The notes under the pieces: generated by a model
Database searches by the model: none
The model's input: the letters and a program-made list of their open reading frames with translations, nothing else
What the model was told of the DNA's origin: nothing
Shown here: one piece after another, positions 61,215 to 64,000 of the stretch
Layout of the letters: the number at the start of each line of letters is the position of its first letter
Position numbering within the stretch: position 1 is the stretch's first letter
NCBI RefSeq assembly: GCF_026339875.1
Contig: NZ_JAPEPZ010000001.1
Coordinates: 3,100,001-3,164,000, forward strand
Direction: 5' to 3'
Length of the DNA stretch: 64,000 nt
Origin: Streptomyces sp. NBC_01571
GTDB taxonomy: Bacteria > Actinomycetota > Actinomycetes > Streptomycetales > Streptomycetaceae
Translations under genes and position numbers: made by a program

Positions 61215-61268
61215 GCGTTTGCTCAGGAAGTCAGCCAGAGAGATCCACGACGATCGGAGCCGGCCCCC

Positions 61269-61757
61269 ATGGGCGAGCAGAGTCACGTGAAGTTCCCGCA
61301 AGAGGTCCTCGACGAGTACGCCGCGCTCGGCGTCGACCTGCCCGCCCTCTTCTCGGCGGGCCACCTCGGCACCCGCATGGGCGTGCAGATCGTCGAGGCC
61401 TCCGCGGACCGGGTCGTCGGCACCATGCCCGTGGAGGGCAACACCCAGCCGTACGGACTCCTGCACGGCGGCGCCTCGGCCGTCCTCGCCGAGACCCTCG
61501 GCTCCGTCGGCTCCATGCTGCACGGCGGCAGCTCCAAGATCGCCGTCGGCGTCGACCTGAACTGCACCCACCACCGCGGGGCGCGCTCCGGCCTCGTCAC
61601 GGGCGTGGCCACACCCGTCCACCGGGGGCGCTCCACGGCCACGTACGAGATCGTCATCACGGACGAGGACGACAAGCGCGTGTGCACCGCACGGCTGACC
61701 TGTCTGCTCCGGGACGTGAATCCCGGCGACGAACAGCACGTACGTTCCCAGGCCTGA
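61269..61757 (+). CDS. PaaI-family hotdog thioesterase
   Basis: A 162-residue hotdog-fold thioesterase: GTMPVEGNTQPYGLLHGGASAVLAETLGS carries the HGG motif, with VGVDLNCTHHRGAR and CTARLTCLLRD downstream. These enzymes hydrolyse acyl-CoA thioesters such as aromatic acyl-CoAs. Length is somewhat longer than PaaI (about 140). ATG 61269 is used; it lies 54 bases after the oxidoreductase gene and is probably co-transcribed. Confidence 0.94.
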   Translation: MGEQSHVKFPQEVLDEYAALGVDLPALFSAGHLGTRMGVQIVEASADRVVGTMPVEGNTQPYGLLHGGASAVLAETLGSVGSMLHGGSSKIAVGVDLNCTHHRGARSGLVTGVATPVHRGRSTATYEIVITDEDDKRVCTARLTCLLRDVNPGDEQHVRSQA

Positions 61758-62817
61758 CGCCCGACAACACCAGAACGCCGAATCGGCCCGCCCGCCACAC
61801 CGGCGGACGGGCGGACGGACGGGCGGGCAGACGGGCGGGCAGACGCCGGACGGGCGAAGGACGGGTGGAAGCCCGGAGGACGCGTGGACGGCGAGGCCCG
61901 CCGAACGCAGGCACGGCCGCGGCCGATCAGTACGGACGTAGCTGACAGGCACGGCCGCGGCCGGCCGGCACGACCGCTGCCGAGTGGGCGCGGCACGGCA
62001 GGAGTTGAGCCCCACCCCGCCGCCCCGACCCGCCCGCCCGGCCCGCTCTCCCCCGGGGCCGGCCGGACGCGAACCGGCCACGCTCCTCGCCCGCGCCCCT
62101 GCCGCGACCAAGACCTCCCCGCCTGACGCCTCCTCATGAAGCCGTGATCATGCGGGACATGGCGATCGACGCCGCCAACTCCAGCCGTACGGCGCCGAGT
62201 CACACGCCGTTCACCCCGACTCGGCTCGCCCGGAACCCAGTTGCGACGTCTCCACCGCTTACGGGATCACCACGCCTTCGCCGGACTTCACGCCCGGACC
62301 CCACCGCATGCGCCCTTTCCCGCGCGCGCCGGGACAACCCACCTGATCACGGTCCACATCTCCGTGACCGAGCGTTCCGGACTCCCCCTCGACACCGGAC
62401 TCCCCGCCCCCGACGTAACGCTGCGTAACACGCGCGCAATACAGCACCGGAGTTCCCCCCTCGAAGCCCCGTGCTCCAGGGGATCTTTCCGCGCTCCTCC
62501 ACGCGACCTGCGACGCCGTCCGCCCCGGACGCTCACCCACGCACAACCGGAAGTGCGGATTCTCAACATGTGGACTTCGCAGAATTTCCGCCAAACCGGC
62601 CGAGAGCACCCTTCCTCGAAGCTCACCAACCAGCACGTCATAACAAGAAAGTCACAAGCCAGCCCACCACGATGCCGGGGCCCACAGACAGGCTTAGAGT
62701 CACGGCCAGTCACCGCGCCGCCGGGCGCGTCTGCAGCACGGCATCTGTACCACCAGTACGGCCCGGCGAGACTCACAGCGGCTCAGCCGAGCTGCTGCGC
62801 CAGGGAGAGGAATCATC
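61758..62817. other. Gene-free spacer upstream of livK
   Basis: 1060 bases without a gene I can support. The left part (about 61800-61862) has imperfect GGACGGGCGG/GGGCAGACG repeats. A direct CGTAAC repeat lies at 62414 and 62424. A weak -10-like TAGAGT is at 62695-62700, about 118 bases before livK. The length suggests a long regulated leader for the transporter operon, or lost genes. Confidence 0.55.
61800..61862. repeat. G-rich imperfect tandem repeats
   Basis: Repeats of GGCGGACGG and GACGGGCGGGCA downstream of the thioesterase gene. No open frame is maintained across them. Confidence 0.6.
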
Positions 62818-64000
62818 GTGCGACAGCGTTCTTTGGTCATACTCACCTCCGTGCTCACCACAGGAGCACTCACGCTGACCGCCTGCGGTTCGCGCGACGA
62901 CGGTGGGAACAAGGACAGCGGCAAGAAGACCGAGATCATCATCGGTGTCGACGCCCCGCTGACCGGTCAGAACTCCGCCACCGGCCTCGGCATCCAGGGC
63001 GGCGTCCAGATCGCCGTCGACGACGCCAACAAGAACAACACCGTTCCCGGCGTGACCTTCAAGGTCCAGGCGCTCGACGACAAGGCGATCCCGGCCAGCG
63101 GCCAGCAGAACGCCACCGCCCTCGTCGGCAACGACAAGGTCCTCGGCGTCGTCGGCCCGCTCAACTCCGGTGTCGCCACCCAGATGCAGCAGGTCTTCGC
63201 GACCGCCAACCTGGTCGAGATCTCGCCCTCGAACACGGCACCCGAACTCACCCAGGGCAAGAACTGGCAGACCTCGAAGTCCCGCCCGTTCAAGACGTAC
63301 TTCCGCACCGCGACCACCGACGCCCTCCAGGGCGGCTTCGCGGCCGAGTACGCGAGCACCACGCTCAAGAAGAAGAACGTCTTCGTCGTCGACGACAAGC
63401 AGACCTACGGCGCGGGCCTGGCCAAGCTGTTCAAGGCCGGCTTCACCAAGAGCGGCGGCAAGGTCGCGGGCGAGGACCACGTCAACACCGGCGACACCGA
63501 CTTCTCCGCCCTCGTCACCAAGATCAAGAACTCCAAGGCCGACCTCGTCTACTACGGCGGCCAGTACGACGAGTCCGAGAAGCTCACCAAGCAGCTCAAG
63601 GACGGCGGCGCCAAGATCCCCGTGTTCGGCGGTGACGGCATGTTCAGCGACACCTACATCCAGACCGCCGGCAAGACCTCCGAGGGCGACCTCGTCACCT
63701 CGGTCGGCCAGCCCGTCGACTCCCTGGCCTCCGCCGCCGACTTCATCAAGAAGTACAAGACCTCCGGCCTCAAGGGCGACTACGGCACCTACGGCGGCTA
63801 CTCCTACGACGCCGCCACCGCCATCATCAAGGCGATCGGCAACGTCGTGAAGGACGGCAAGGTCCCGGACGACGCCCGCGCCAAGATCGTCGACGAGGTC
63901 CAGAAGACGAAGTTCGACGGCATCGCCGGCCCCGTCTCCTTCGACGAGTTCGGTGACACCACCAACAAGCAGCTCACCGTCTACCAGGTCGTCGCCGGCA
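62818..64000 (+). CDS. livK: Branched-chain amino acid ABC transporter binding lipoprotein (partial)
   Basis: The first 394 residues of a substrate-binding protein; the gene continues past the right edge. A lipoprotein signal peptide is clear: VRQRSLVILTSVLTTGALTL followed by TACGS, with lipid-modified C23. The mature part is a type I periplasmic-binding (Leu/Ile/Val) fold: GVDAPLTGQNSATGLGIQGGVQIAVDDANK, VVGPLNSGVATQMQQVFA, VDDKQTYGAGLAKLFKAGF and YGGQYDESEKLTKQLKDGG. It delivers branched-chain amino acids to LivHMGF, whose genes should follow. GTG 62818 has GAGAGG upstream. Preferred codons throughout suggest high expression. Confidence 0.95.
   Translation, partial: MRQRSLVILTSVLTTGALTLTACGSRDDGGNKDSGKKTEIIIGVDAPLTGQNSATGLGIQGGVQIAVDDANKNNTVPGVTFKVQALDDKAIPASGQQNATALVGNDKVLGVVGPLNSGVATQMQQVFATANLVEISPSNTAPELTQGKNWQTSKSRPFKTYFRTATTDALQGGFAAEYASTTLKKKNVFVVDDKQTYGAGLAKLFKAGFTKSGGKVAGEDHVNTGDTDFSALVTKIKNSKADLVYYGGQYDESEKLTKQLKDGGAKIPVFGGDGMFSDTYIQTAGKTSEGDLVTSVGQPVDSLASAADFIKKYKTSGLKGDYGTYGGYSYDAATAIIKAIGNVVKDGKVPDDARAKIVDEVQKTKFDGIAGPVSFDEFGDTTNKQLTVYQVVAG

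Noticed and set aside
62144..62428. A 94-codon frame in the spacer before livK.
   Set aside because: No binding site, Arg/Pro-rich composition, and stop codons break the alternative frames; no domain resemblance.

Overview
The window is chromosomal DNA of a Streptomyces or very close relative. Supporting signs are third codon positions that are almost always G or C, frequent GTG starts, purine-rich ribosome binding sites, and families typical of the genus (SPW_0924, DUF6343, DUF2293, XRE/DUF397/HATPase modules). The gene order terD, uvrB, gltD, coaE, rpsA, polA, livK matches the core region of Streptomyces chromosomes as I remember it. I see no insertion sequence, prophage or CRISPR array. 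Density is about 0.9 gene per kb on both strands.

Layout. 1-16 kb: a TerD protein, the excision-repair subunit UvrB with an MHYT membrane sensor upstream, a secreted glycerophosphodiesterase, an O6-alkylguanine repair protein, an MFS exporter, a cupin, a formaldehyde dehydrogenase, a VOC protein, a pseudouridine catabolic pair (psuG and a PfkB kinase), a methyltransferase, CorA, a CBS protein, a kinase-like protein with a decayed P-loop, and DUF2293. 16-32 kb: a stand-alone GltD, a divergent AhpD/MocR pair, two copies of the XRE-DUF397-HATPase regulatory module, an ABC exporter, DUF899, a FUSC membrane protein, and a 600-base non-coding stretch at 28.67-29.28 kb. 32-45 kb: a nucleobase/hydantoin permease and racemase divergent from a GntR regulator over a perfect palindromic operator, a proline iminopeptidase, a uracil-DNA glycosylase, an S4 protein, DoxX, an acyltransferase-like protein, DUF6343, a TPR protein, coaE, a PAC2 protein, a Tat-exported amine oxidase and a secreted beta-helix protein. 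45-64 kb: rpsA with a long leader, a methyltransferase, hrpB, DUF3068, SPW_0924, a lytic transglycosylase, DUF4184, a secreted unknown, a repeat-rich spacer, polA, an FdhF-like molybdenum oxidoreductase, a thioesterase, and the start of a branched-chain amino acid binding lipoprotein that runs off the right edge.

The most striking element is the non-coding stretch at 28930-29229. On the minus strand it encodes two tandem RNAs, each with a canonical T arm, acceptor stem and D arm, but in circularly permuted order: the 3' half of the tRNA fold comes first, the acceptor stem is closed by a loop, the 5' half follows, and the outer ends pair with each other. This is the architecture of bacterial Y RNAs (YrlA type), the tRNA-mimicking partners of Ro/Rsr proteins. 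No Ro (TROVE) gene lies in the window; the adjacent co-directional gene is an uncharacterised conserved protein, which makes it the first candidate for a functional partner.

Other points: a 36-base tandem duplication at the psuG/kinase junction that built a repeat N-terminus on the kinase, a DNA polymerase I without visible proofreading residues, a hydantoin-racemase-like protein lacking one expected catalytic cysteine, a perfect 22-bp palindrome upstream of the DUF4184 gene, and an 8-base minisatellite next to polA.
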